A stretch of DNA of 64,000 bases from Syngnathus acus (taxonomy: Eukaryota; Chordata; Actinopteri; Syngnathiformes; Syngnathidae). A model generated the notes under the pieces. The model saw only the letters and a program-made list of their open reading frames with translations. It did not search any database and was not told where the DNA came from. Shown piece by piece: positions 1-12,694 of the stretch; within the stretch, counting starts at the first letter, position 1, and each line of letters begins with the position of its first letter. The stretch covers positions 4,341,956 to 4,405,955 of the forward strand of contig NC_051095.1 of assembly GCF_901709675.1 (NCBI RefSeq), given 5' to 3'. The translations under genes were made by a program, and so were the position numbers.

Positions 1-251
1 CATTTGGCTTCACTAACGCTTCCGGACAGCCAACCGAAAGGATCAAAACACTTTGATTCATGCTTACAACTTCAAGCGCTAGAACAGTTTTAGAACGCGA
101 ACATTTGATAATATTTTGGAAATGAAATGGAAACTATGGCTTGAGTCTTATTATTTGATCAGCAATGATGTATCAAAAAGGAAACATGATTGGAGATACG
201 GAAGTACTGATATCAGGAATTGGTCAAATTATTAGATACTGGCTACGGCAA

Positions 252-266
252 GGCGCCCTCTTGTGG
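252..266 (-). promoter_or_regulatory. CTCF-like motif in distal 3' flank
   Basis: The minus strand reads CCACAAGAGGGCGCC, matching CCASYAGRKGGCRSY at 14 of 15 positions. It may form part of a repeat, since similar CGCCCTCTTGTGGC words are frequent in fish transposons. Confidence 0.4.
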
Positions 267-874
267 CCGTTTTACTATCAGGAACTTTTGGTTGGTCTAT
301 GGGGGGTTTATGTGGGAGTTCATTTCATACCTTTACTACAAAAAAGAAAAATACCAAGCAACAACAGCAAGGACAACGCGAAGGGAGATCTTCATCGCTC
401 GAAGCAGAAACAGCAGCGCATGGTGATGAAGCTCCTTCGTCGCCTGGCAGCCCCGAATGGCATTGGGCTCGATAGCCACGCTGGCACGTCATTAATCAAC
501 AATATGCGCGTTGAAAGCATCTCGGCGCACTGCCATAAGTTACACTTAAGTGGCAAGGGATAAAATAAGTGGGGTGAAGACGGGCTTTTTCCTGCGAAAT
601 TGCACCCATTGTAAAACGTGTGTGTGTGTTCTTGCTCTAACATAAAGCCCAGGTCTACGTTAATAAAATATCATTGCTCGGTGATACGGGGAAATCGATC
701 CTTTGGAGTGGCACAAACTGAACGACAATCAAAAGCACTTGCGCACGACAAATATCACTGACATCATTTCATAATTTCTCACTGCTTACAGTTGTCCTTG
801 TTATGGTATTATTATTCCTAGCCTGTTTTTTCCCCCAATCAAAAATCCATAATAATTTACGTCCTTCAAAGAGG

Positions 875-889
875 CCACAAGGTGGCGAC
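875..889 (+). promoter_or_regulatory. CTCF-like motif in distal 3' flank, opposite orientation
   Basis: The plus strand reads CCACAAGGTGGCGAC, matching the CTCF consensus at 13 of 15 positions. With the motif at 252-266 it forms a divergent pair about 610 bp apart. Confidence 0.35.
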
Positions 890-3800
890 AAAACACATCT
901 TTTCTATTAGATAAGTCAACGGGCCTGATCAAATGAAGCTCCTCCCCTCAGTTCATCATAGTCGATCGGCAGCAAGATACCACTGGATGATGCTAAAGCT
1001 AATATTTGTTGGTGCTAATATTTTCATGGTAGACATGACTTTGGTTCGAAGACATTTCCGTAAAAGACAAACCTCGACTATGCAGCGTTTCACTTTAAGA
1101 CTTTTGTTTTCATTTGCTTCCAACCTAATTGTCTTATTTGTCCACTGATGTGATTCACGCCACAATAACGATTAACAGAGGTTATTAATTTTTAATGGCA
1201 CCTAAATGGTACGCCCCCAAGGGCCTATAACCTACGCTTTTAATTAATATGCAGCGGATGCACATTAGGCTTTCAATTAGAGTTGTCCCGGCAATAGCTA
1301 ACCTCTTCTAATCCATATGCTCATCAAGGGTCCGAGTCATGCCTTTTTAATCAAGCGCCACTCCAGACGGGAGGAGAGCGAGCACGCGTGTCGATCAGTC
1401 ACTCACTGGACCTGAAGAACAGCGCTGCTGTCTTTTAATCAGCTTGCCTTCAAGACGTAATGTGCGCCGAGCAGCGGGGGGATTCCGACGGGGCGCTGGC
1501 CGGCGGAATCCTTCAAGACGAGACGCGACTGGGGGTCGCATTAACGAGATGCAAATGAGTCGGCCGTTTGTTCAAATGTGGACAGCCGGAGAGTCGCTCT
1601 GATGGGGCTCGCCGTCGGTCTGAATCGGCGAAAATAATCACAAGGGTTTTTTTTTTTTTAGCGGGGCAAACCACCCGAGTGCTGGCTCATTACGACGACA
1701 CACAATGCGGCGGACTCATTAAATGGCGCAGGTGCCTTCGGAACATAATTCCTCCCGTGTGAGTCTCTCCTGAAATAAACAGAAGCATTGCCCCAATCAA
1801 TCCTGACAGCGAATCCGCGACAAGGAGCTACGAGGAGGGTTTCACGAGCGTGATTTAATCAGGGACAAGATCCGTTCATTAAAAACGACTCGACACGAGT
1901 TGAGTTCTTTATTGTGACTGAAATCACCCGAGTTGTATCAAATCAACTTTCGCAACTGAAATAGAAACTTGATTCATGTATTTGAGCCCCACCAAAAACG
2001 TTTTTCTTGGTTTTATGGTTTCTTTGATAAGAAAAATAAGACCAAGGTATTGTACTGTTCGGTATAAAATAAAATACAGGAACAACAAAAGTAAATTTAA
2101 GATCCAAGGGAAAAAAAAAAAGGGATTTTGATAGACAGCAAAAGTAAAATAACCTGACAAAACCATTTATGGGACAATTTTGAATTTGGTGACATATTTC
2201 AAATTTTTTTGATTGCAAAAACTTTGTGCCTTGCCTCAAGAAAAGTTACATTCAACAATCTTTGTGATCGCAAATATCGTAACACTGCTTTGACAGTATG
2301 AGGTCTTGGTTGAAAGAATCAATTCGATCGATCATTGTACGATCAATCACTGTACAAAACGGCAGTGAACTCGAGCGTGATTTGAAAGTGAGCCAAGTGG
2401 ATTGTGAGCGGAGGCGGAAGTCTACCAAAACAGTTATCGGCATTGAAAAGGAGGCGGTGATGTTTGTGTTTTGCAAAGCAGCTAAAACGCACACCATCAA
2501 TTACGGGCCATCATGATCACAGCATCCACCGACAACATCATCACAGCGCAATCAAGCGGCCAATCAGAAGCAATTTCCTGCCTGTTGCCACAGATCGGAG
2601 AAGGAAATCGTCACATTGGCGTTCGGTCCTTTTAAAAGGCATCATAATCTCATAATAGACGCACGATTTAGGAAAACCTCAGTAGAGCAGGTGACTATTC
2701 AGAATTTCACAGGGATAAAAAACATGCACAGAGCAAAAAATGAAAAAATAATAGCCAACAGGGAGGAAAATGGAATTTGAACGTAATAAATAAGCGTGGC
2801 CTCCGCCTTCACTCCTCACCACGATAACAAAAATTTAAATTACCGCTCACTCGCCGCTTTCGCGATCTTGCCATTTTGTCGGAACATTCCATAGACTGTA
2901 AAACTAGACGTTAGATTTCCACGTCAGCACGGCTCCAGATTAGCATAGCCGGCGCGGGTACGACGACAGCCCCTCACAAATGAACCGGAACCGCAGTCAG
3001 CGGCCTCCATTATTTGAAGGACACTTTCGACAGAAATCACAATTGACGGGTGCAAGTTTTCCATTTCAGAGGTGCGCATGTATGTGTGTGTGAGGGAGGG
3101 GGGGGTGGGGTCTCATTTCGGGGGCGTTTTGGTGGTCCGACGTTCACGTGGGACTCGAGAAGCCCACAGCAGAGAGAGTCAATCTGAGACATCTATTATG
3201 CACTTCATCAATCTTTTTGGGACTCTTGACATTTCACTAGCTGAACAAATTGTCAGTTATCAAAACTCAATTTTCTGAAATGACACTACGAAAATTCAGA
3301 GCACGCACACGCAGACACACACAAAAAAAAAAATCACGCACGTACGAGTTCTCCTATCCTATCCTGCCGGTAGCTTGGAGCTTGGCTTAGTGCTAGTTTT
3401 ATATGCACACAGTTAAGCGGCCCTGCTTTACTGCCATGCCTGCGAGGAGATAAGACTGTTTATAAATTGATTTGGTTATGCTTCATTGATACTAAAAAAA
3501 GAGGCCAGTCTTGTTTACCTGACAAAAAAAACACACACAGCCCGCCTCTGAATGTCCATGCGAGCCTTTGTGTCTTACGTAAAACGTACCGCACAATAAG
3601 TCTTCCAATAAACGGCAAAATGTTTGTTTGTCCCCTGAGATCAACATTTCCCAAAAGCTTAATCTCTAATCTGATGACCGTATCACCCGCTTCGTTTGGC
3701 GCGCGATAAGATATAGCGCTAGCCGCTAGCTTATGCGACAAACGGCGTTTTAGTGGCAATGACGAGACTCGGGGGGAAGTTTGACTTTCAAGCCTCCAGC

Positions 3801-6800
3801 CCGACTTGTTATTGGAAAAGAAACAAATCAAGGTGGTTTTCCGCATGAATGCCGTGCGCTTTAAATTCAGACTCAAGAGGACACAATAATGAGAGGAATG
3901 ATATATACTCGGACTTGAGCGGCACTTATTTCAAGAATAGCGAAACTTTGGTGAAAACAAATGCTGCTTTTGTACTAAACAAGCGATTTGAATATTCATG
4001 TACGAAAATGCATTTGACCAATGCTCTTGACGTCAAAATATATCATTCCCTCTTTTTCAAAAAGGGGGGAAACATCCTGACCTTTTCTTGGTAACAGCAA
4101 TAAAAGCATCGGCGCTTTTACGCCACCGGTTGCACGGAACGCACAGTGGATTAGAAGATCAGTTTCTCGGCTCGGGGGACACCGCCGCTGAAAGATTTAT
4201 GACGACCGAGAAGCCCATCAGAGCAAGAGAGAAGAAGAGAAGAGTGTAAAAAAAAAAAAAACAAGATGAAAACATCGAGTGAGAGGTCCCAATAATCATA
4301 AACATCAGTATTCCCGCAACAGTGCGCCGTGTGCATTAGCATGCGGCCGACTCGTCGCCTGGCTCGGGGTACTACTCTGTGATTTGCAATAAAAAATAAA
4401 GATGCCAAAACAAAAACAAATTGAAGATAATGCAAATTAGGAGATGCTTTTCAATGCGCCGCATGTGGAATACTGTGCTGGCTGAGCTCGAGTACAAGTA
4501 GAAGCTCTTAATGAGCTATTTGTGATTGGATCCCAAAAGAGTGAAAATAATATTGACGAAACCTCACAACTCGACACCAATTTATTTCACCATTACGGTT
4601 TGGGATAGAAAATTTACTAGACCGATTCTACGCTAAGCTAATGACCATCAAAACGGCGAGCTAGCTCCAAAAATTTTATCCGAAATTTGGTTGGGCAAAA
4701 CACCATTTCGAAAACACTCATGCATGCCTTTAGCAACTTTTCAAAAGGTTACGACTCCTTGTCAAAAATCAACGGCGTGCATATGCGTTTGAGATTAGCG
4801 CTTCAAACGTTGGGAATTTCCGCACGCAGCGTTTCCGGGCAAACAAAAGCGTCCGCTTTCGAGAATGTGCCTTGGCCGTTGCATTTGTTTCGATGAGGCT
4901 CTGATACGGAGCCGACGGAAACAATGGGACGGCTCGTCCTGTCATTGTCACCTTCACATAAATCCCTGACACGGCTGTCTGGAGATATTTACAGATAGGA
5001 GGCGGCGTCAGGGGACAAGCAAAGTGCTGAGATAAACCTTCCTCCGCCTCCCCCCCCCACTCATTTTTATATCGAAAGCCATAAATATAAACATGTACAT
5101 TCGTATTTGCCAAATCGAAGCGGCGGCCGAGATGCACGGCTGGCGACGGGAGGAGGCCACGCGAGAAATAATCCATCACAGCCGGGAAATAGCAACCCTA
5201 AACCCTCGGTGGAAATCCCACACTGCGTCCTGCTAGATGCCCGCAAAGATTCTTTCTATAGGACCCCTGAGCGGTTCTAAGATAGGGGATGAGAAAAATA
5301 AATAATGCCCCGCACTCTGAGCTTGGCAGCAGTTCTTATTGCAGACTATGTATCCATTACCGCCTTCCTCGAGTGACCCGACATCAATACAACCCTGAGA
5401 AATCTGGTGCGGTGGCACCTCCCATTGACAGAGCATGTCTGGATGGGTCGATAGTGTGTAAAGACAGGAGGACGGTGCCAAAGCGTCCTCTGCGGCCAGC
5501 CAACGGACCCGCACTTCCGCTGGGGGCCGGGCCGGGTGTTATCTACCATCGCTTGTACCGCCTTCACCAGTCTACTGTCCATTAAGATTGATTCCAGAAG
5601 GTGGACAATTCTCAATTGAGCAATCAACAGGTCGTCTACCAAAAGGTGTCACTCCAAAGTGTTCAATGCAATTAAATGACTTCTGAATTCATTCTGCTAA
5701 GTCCTAGCTGATCCACCAAAGAAGTTCCATCTGAACTTGATAATCTACTTTTCTAAGACTGAATTCTTAGTTCAGAAGCTATGAAGCCTTTTTAAGCCCA
5801 GAGGTGGAGAAGAAGGTCTGTTAGTGTCCAAAATGATTTCCCCCGTTCATAAACCTTCTTCTTAGCCATACCCACAAACAATGAATTGGTATTTTCCTCA
5901 CGGGTCTACATGTGCAGAGTGAAAATAAATCAGCAAAGATTCAGAGCGTCCATCACGGGAAGGTCGCAGGGTGGTAAAACAATCTTAGCTCAAGTCACTC
6001 ATCATATTCCAAAGAGGCTGAAATCCAACAAAGGGAATCTGTGAGTAACTCTTGTCGATTACAAACCAACGTAGCATCTTTTTAAAGCTGCTATAATAAG
6101 TTATTTTAATACCGAGGAAGGCAGGTGTAAAAATTGGCCGTCCCCGCCATGAGGACACGCATGCATATACAGCAGGTAATGGTGAGGTTACGTGGGAGGT
6201 TGGCAGGATGCCGCCGGAGGTTGTGTCACCCTCTCCCCATTCCCATTATTCCAAAGGTAAAAAAAAAAAAAAAAAAACTATATTAATGTCTTTGGAGGCA
6301 CACTGGCCAGAGGCTTGTTGACTTGCTAAACAGCCCTGCAAGCAGAAAGACATTTTCCTGAGGATAAATGCCGGGCTGGGTGTCTGCCGCCCTTCTGCAG
6401 CCTTTACGAAAGCTGCCAGCATCTTCCGTTTGGTGCCAATTCACCTTACAGGCACATCTACCGCCTCTCGCCACGGTTTGTGAGGACCATCTGTGCGCAC
6501 ATGACAGTGACATTTAATTGGTTTGTTCCACACGTGCACAATATCCAATCCCACCCCCCCCTCCCACCCTGGAGACAATTACCGTGTTGATGAAAGCGTA
6601 TTTACAGTAGGAAGGCGTCACAAGCGGAGCCATGAGTGATGGCGTGGGTTTTTACCACGCCATTATGATTTTAATCTCCGTAATCAACTGACCCTCTTTC
6701 GGCCATTTCAGCAAAGTCGCAACCTTCACACCTGACGGTATCTCCGAGCCGAAGCGTCACGGGGACGAGCGCGTGAATGGCGCAAATTGATTAAAGGGCG

Positions 6801-9070
6801 CCGGGGAGGAGAGAAGCTGGCCGCTTTTTCTATCGGCCGCTGTGTTTACTGCCTGATTACGTTAACAAGGCACATATATCACATAATTAATCCAGAAGAT
6901 TACCATCAAAAATCTATAAGGCTGCAACATGCTTGCTCGAGTGCCGCCGTTAATTATATTTGCGGCGACGAAAGAAACGGAATGAAAACAGGGTCGAACC
7001 AAACGCTGATTCACGCGCAATTGCCTCGCTACATCAGAAATGTACGATCGGCGGCGTTAAATCCGACGCGACTTCTTTTGCTTCTAATGCGTGAAGGAAA
7101 ACTCAAGGCCGCCTTGTGTTTTTTGTGATCAATCGTTGTCAGAATACATATATCCCCCGCCCCCTTTCAAGGTGCCGGGGTCGATCTCTGAAGCCCATTA
7201 TTTCCTCTCTGACGGATATAGACGTTGTCAGCTAGACGGTACTGCCCCCCGAGCATAGCCGGGGGACGACGCTGCGCGGCTTTGATTCCATTTCGACTAA
7301 CTTGCCGTCTTTCCAGGCATTTATATATATCTATACTCTATCTGGATATATATGCGTTTATATTCGTCTTTGGAATATTTTGAAAAACAAACCCCCATCA
7401 TCTATGGCAAATAAACAGCCTCGTTCTGATGAATAACTAGCCGATTCCATGCTTAGTGAAAATTTTTTGGGAATTTTACAAAAGTACTAGATAGTATTTA
7501 TACTGTATTAGTGCCTTAGACAAAAAAATGGGTTGTCTTAAATGCAACTGTCTTTTTCAACGCCCTTTGCAGATTCTCCTCTTGTCTATGCTTCAAGTCT
7601 TGCGTGTGTTCTCCAACCTCCATCGGGCTTCTTGATCATGATGGATGGGGCCCCTACGGATGAGCGGGCGGTGAAAGCTGGCCTTGGAGAGGATAGCAAA
7701 AAAGTGAGGCCGGAGATAGTGAGAAGACGAAGGCGGATGACGACGTCGCGATCAACGGGCACTGGGACAGTTGCTAATCCCAGATTATGATGGTCCTGTT
7801 CTGATTTGGAAGACATCTCGAAGGTTTCTGAGAAGTTCATACAAAGAGTTTGCAGCTATTTACTACTTTCAAGTTTAAACCCAGAAGCAACACCTGATCC
7901 GTCTCCTTGGAAATCCTGACAATGGCTATGCTGCAATTTGTACAGAGCAGAATAATGCAGGCGGATGCTTTAATATTGGATGAGCAAATGTGTTTGACGC
8001 CGCCGTATATCTTTACATCCCATTGCTTGCGAGCCATAAACGCAGGGATCTCGGGATGATAGCAACATTGTAAAGCCTGATGATTTTCGACTCACGTCGT
8101 AAATATACACCGCACCCCGTGCTGTCAATGACACGGCCCCATCCGTCCCCACTTTGCGACTTACATTCTATTACCAAGAACGGAAATGAAGGATCCCTTG
8201 AGAGACCCTAAAGGGGATCCATTTCCAGAAGAGGCTAGTTTGTGCACGGTGAGATTTTTGACCCCCATCCCGCAGCCTGAGGTGACAACCAGGACCGGAA
8301 TAGCTCTGTCACCGGCAGAGCCTTGGGGTCCTGCCACCTGTGTGGCGTGACTTGTGACGAGATACGGGGAAGGTTCCTGATGATGGAACTGTGTAATGTG
8401 CACGGCTCATGAGAGTCAGGAATCAGAATAAAACGTCCACGACTTAGAGACGTATTATGAAAACGAGATGCGGGGCGCTAATTAGCATTGTAAAGCAATA
8501 AAGTGTCTCTCCAGCTTGTTTGCACGTAACCTTGTAAGGCATCTCATATTTGTTTGCACGCTACTCCGTGTATTAGCTCATTGAATATGCAAAGACGACA
8601 CGGTATGTCAGAGATAATCACAACACATACACGACGGCAACATGACTTACAAGAAACAATTGGAAATCATGTCGGTGGCAACTCCGATCCCGCTAAGCAT
8701 TGTGAGATGTGGCCTCAAAGCAGAAATGTCTGATTCTACCACCTGTCCCTTCCCGTGACACAGGTAAGCTCATTAGCATGGGAAAAGGTCACTTTGGGAA
8801 GTGGAAATCAAATACACCGACGGACTCGGGCACGGCCATTAAGCCACCGGGCTATTAGTATTCATGCAGAGCAGATTAATGGAAAATGAGCTGGGACAGT
8901 GCGGCCGGAGTATGAAACTCGCAAAGAACCTCTGACATCTCTGTTTTCCCACAGCTCTTCTCCATTTTAATATTAAAGCATTTCATTATTTCTCCTTTTT
9001 TTATCCGCATACACAATTTGATTTATTTACAGTTCTCGTTTGCTGCTAGGCAGGATTCATGGAGCCCAAT

Positions 9071-9345
9071 TGGAATAACTGCTCTGTATTAAATATAAAG
9101 GAATAAATTAAATTTATAAATATTTAATATCTATTATATAAATGATTTATTTAATATAAATGTATAAAATACATTTATAAATATAAACAAATATATTCAA
9201 TAACGGCTCTGAATATGGAATAACTGCTCTATTAAATATAAAGGAATAAATTAAATTTATAAATATTTTATATATTTATTAAAAAAAAAAATCTTCAATA
9301 ACTGCTCTGAATATGGAATAACTGCTCTGAATAGAGAGGAAAGAT
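9071..9345 (+). repeat. AT-rich local duplication around GGAATAACTGCTCT
   Basis: The phrase GGAATAACTGCTCT followed by TATTAAATATAAAGG and AATAAATTAAATTTATAAAT occurs at about 9072 and again at about 9217. Short copies of ATAACTGCTCTGAATATGG follow to about 9335. The pattern looks like slippage or local duplication of an AT-rich segment of about 145 bp. Confidence 0.75.
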
Positions 9346-12300
9346 ATTGACAGAAAAGTGAGATTCTTTGGCAAAGCCTTCAGTACCTGTGAGCAGCACA
9401 TATTCACAGACATCCCAGCCTTTCCCGATCCCTCCATCCAACTCCCCCCCTCCCATCCAGTGCACCCCACCTTCCTCTCCATCTGTCAGCCAATAACTTT
9501 CTGGAACCCGGCATGCCGTGCGCGCACCTGTGCCTGCCACCACAAATAGAGGCGTTTGACGCACGCGGGCGCAGGACTTTGTCCCCGTACTAAGTCATCC
9601 ATTCCTAAGAAGTCCCACGCATTGCAAAGGTAATTCATTGGAGATAAAAACTTGGCCTGTTTTTTTTTTTTTTCTCTAACGTTTCGCTCAGACGCTTACT
9701 GAGCCGTGACGGGTACAACGAGAGCGCCGGCGGCCACGGTCCCGCTTCTCCATTACCTTGCACGGCGCACGCTTGCAAAAGAGAGGGCGACACGGACGGC
9801 TCTTTGCTCATTAGCTTTGAAGAAACGACCGGGTTCCTCTGGAGTGTCGCATTTCATTCCCTTCGCGCAACGCTAGAGGAGACCCTCCTCAGCAATCGTG
9901 CAGAGTTATTGCATCTTCCTCAACCATCTGTTAACAAGCAAACCGGGCTTGCCGACGGTGTTCTCATATGATCCTTTTTTAAAGCTCTTAAAGTTGAAAT
10001 TACGATGTAATGATACCCTTATTTATGTAAATATTTAAGTTTCATTTACATAATGTTTTTTAGATAACTATTTGGCTACCAGACATGAATGGGAAAAGTT
10101 TTAAACCTCCCAACGGTGTCTCCGCTGGCACGGTTCCAAAAGCGGCTAACTTTAATGCTTCCGTTCGGACGGGAATACATCGTTCAAACATCTGCTGCTC
10201 GGTCCAAATGTGAGTCGAGCTCTTTTAAATGATGCCTCCGCTTTGTAATGACTTAATAGTTTGGAGCGTTTGAAACCAAGGGGACGTGTGGGCGGCGACC
10301 AAAATATCGATTAACACGAGAGAAGCATCATTCAAGAAACGGCAATAAAGACAAAGAGCAGCTTCGGAAATGGTTTCCATTACGAAATAATAAACGAGTT
10401 GGAAAAAAACGAGAGCGCCATTGGTGGCATTTGCCTCAGTGGGATGCCGTCGACTTTCCCGCCAACTGTTGAATGACAGGTCATTAGCGGAACACCTGTT
10501 CTACCTTTTGCGCTAAATGTCAAGACCGGAGATCAGCTGAAAACACGAGCTTCAATTGAAACGAGAAGTCAACACGCGAGACTCGCCGTTCTTTTCTTTG
10601 CCGTTCATTGTGGCTACTTAAAAGCTCATTGATATTCCGGTGGCCATCTTGAAGAGCGCTCGAGATCCCCCCCCGCCAATCGGGATTCAGCTGAGGACGC
10701 AGATTGCTCCCGACACCGGCTGATGATAATTTGGCAAAGCGCGGCTCCGGCCAAAATGCTTACGAGTTCTTCCGATGCTCTTGTTTGAGGCTAATCGCTT
10801 ATGACGTCTCAGTTATTTATTGTGTGGAGCCACGCGACGGCAGCCTGGAATCTGTTCAAACGCTTAACTGCGTGTTATCGCAAGGATCGTCCTGTAAACT
10901 GGCATTCGTTGTTGTGAGGGCAGCTAAAGTGGAGTTGGGGGTGACCATTAGCAGTTAGCATTTGCTAACAAGACTTTCATTAAGCGGCTACCACTGCTTT
11001 AAGTCCTGACAAATTTTGACAGCGGTAAAATTTGACAAGCTTATGACGAAGTACACAAAAATGAAAATATTTGATTTTTTTTACAGGTTTGTGTAAACTG
11101 AGGCTCTTTCCTGAACAGAATTTTAGACTTGGCATTTTTTTTTTTTTTTTTTTCCAAACAAGGAAAACTTGTGGGAATCTACAAAGGATGGAACCGTACT
11201 CGCCATGAATCGTTTTGAGCGACCAAGAAACACAACTCAATAACTACCAATGTTTATGAATCCGATCTTGATCGCAGCTTTTACCATTCTGCCAGGGCGT
11301 GTTTGGCAAGCCGCTTCCACATCCGTACTTCTTCCTCATCACGATTGCCGATATGACGCCGAGCTCACAATCCATTTGTAAGCGTTCCTTGACTTTGTCT
11401 CGAGATTGCTTTGGAGCTCAAGAAATGGCAATGCCCGGGCAATCGTCAACCTCCTCACCTTCTCTGTCAATCAATAGGTTCCTTCCTGGGCTTGGTTTCA
11501 GTTATCATTAATAATAGCTGAGACACTCCTATAGTGGTAATAAACTGAGGGGAGGGGCCGATCTGGTGTGTAATGGCGCAGTAATGGCAGCCGAGTCGAC
11601 AGCTGCTGATGGATAAACCCTGAGAAAATGGATGGCGAAGCGTTTGGATATGCGAACGGGGAGTCCCACAAAAAAAAAATAAACGTGCTGAGGGTCAATG
11701 GCTACTCAAACGGGTCACCCCCGAGACAACTCTTTCCCCGTTGATGCCCCTTCGTCTTGTCTTCGCGCAGACCGTCGTTTTCCAGACGACGCCTCGCCGC
11801 TTTGGACAGGAGACAAGACAAAGAAGCCGAGCCGGGAAGCCGAGATATTTTTGCCCTCTAACTGACAAGGCCTGAAATATGGTCCATTCTGCTTAACCAA
11901 AAGGAACACATACATTTCTATATTAGAAAGAATTCCCATTATTTCTCCCTGAGCCATGAAAATCAATTGTAAAATGATTGCTTTCGGTGACGACGAGCGG
12001 AGTGCGCTTGGCCGGTCCCAACAGGAAGAAATAGAAGTTATTTTTTCATCCCCACTTCTATTTTCTCACAGGAAATGGCCGAGATGGGGTATGTATGTCT
12101 AACTATTTCTATTTTGCGACGCACATCATTTTGCTAAAAGTGGACCGAGGAAAAGAAGGGTCCATCTGTAAGTATACAAAAACCTTACGGGGAACTTACG
12201 TATTTAAAAATAAATAATATTCCTGCTTCAGTGTGGTGTACATTTCTTTATTCATCGGCTGGGAGAAATCAAAAGGTTTCATGTGACAGAATATTCCTAT

Positions 12301-12383
12301 TATGTCCAACTAAACTGATGTAATAGTAAGTCCATAATGGATGCATGATGCAAGACCAATATACTGCACATTTTATATAGAGC

Positions 12384-12694
12384 GGGGCTGTCAAATTCAT
12401 TTCTGTTGCGGGCCACATCGTCATTATGGTTTCCCTCGTGGGGCCATTGATGACTTAAATAGAAAAGGATGGCCGCTCATATTATCACATACACGCAACA
12501 GAATCTAGTACAAAAAAAGTTTCAATTTTCCATTTCGAAAGTTCGATTGTAACAAAAACAAATTTTGCAATATCTTAAAGGGGAAACAATTTAGAGTAGA
12601 CACATTATGTTGACACACACGAGTTGCTATAGCGGGCCATATAAAATGATGTGGTGGGCCGGATCTGGACCCCGGGCCTTGTTTTTGATACCAG
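12384..12694 (+). mobile_element. interspersed DNA-transposon-like repeat
   Basis: The segment runs from GGGGCTGTCAAATTC through GCGGGCCACATCGTC and ATGTGGTGGGCCGGATCTGG to CTTGTTTTTGATACCA. The ends are roughly inverted (TGTCAAA/TTTGATA). This matches a very common vertebrate and fish repeat of the 'GTGTCAAACTC…GGCCCGGATCTGGCCCGC' type. The size of about 310 bp fits a non-autonomous element. A second copy lies in intron 10. Confidence 0.65.

Larger units (their letters stand above)
1..12383. other. distal 3' flank, no gene recognised
   Basis: About 12 kb without a supportable coding region. Open frames here are short and show no domain, splice pattern or codon signal. The stretch holds the two CTCF-like motifs, the AT-rich duplication at 9071-9345, an A18 run (about 6260) and a C-rich run (about 6550). 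Several unique stretches rich in homeodomain-type TTAATTA/TAATTA words (for example 1170-1330 and 8460-8600) resemble developmental regulatory DNA, but conservation cannot be tested here. Confidence 0.6.

Noticed and set aside
165-563. A 132-codon open frame on the plus strand
   Set aside because: The peptide shows no family resemblance and the region contains a repeat-like CGCCCTCTTGTGGC word; most likely chance.
3460-3876. A 138-codon open frame on the minus strand
   Set aside because: No domain, composition typical of random translation, no splice or promoter context.
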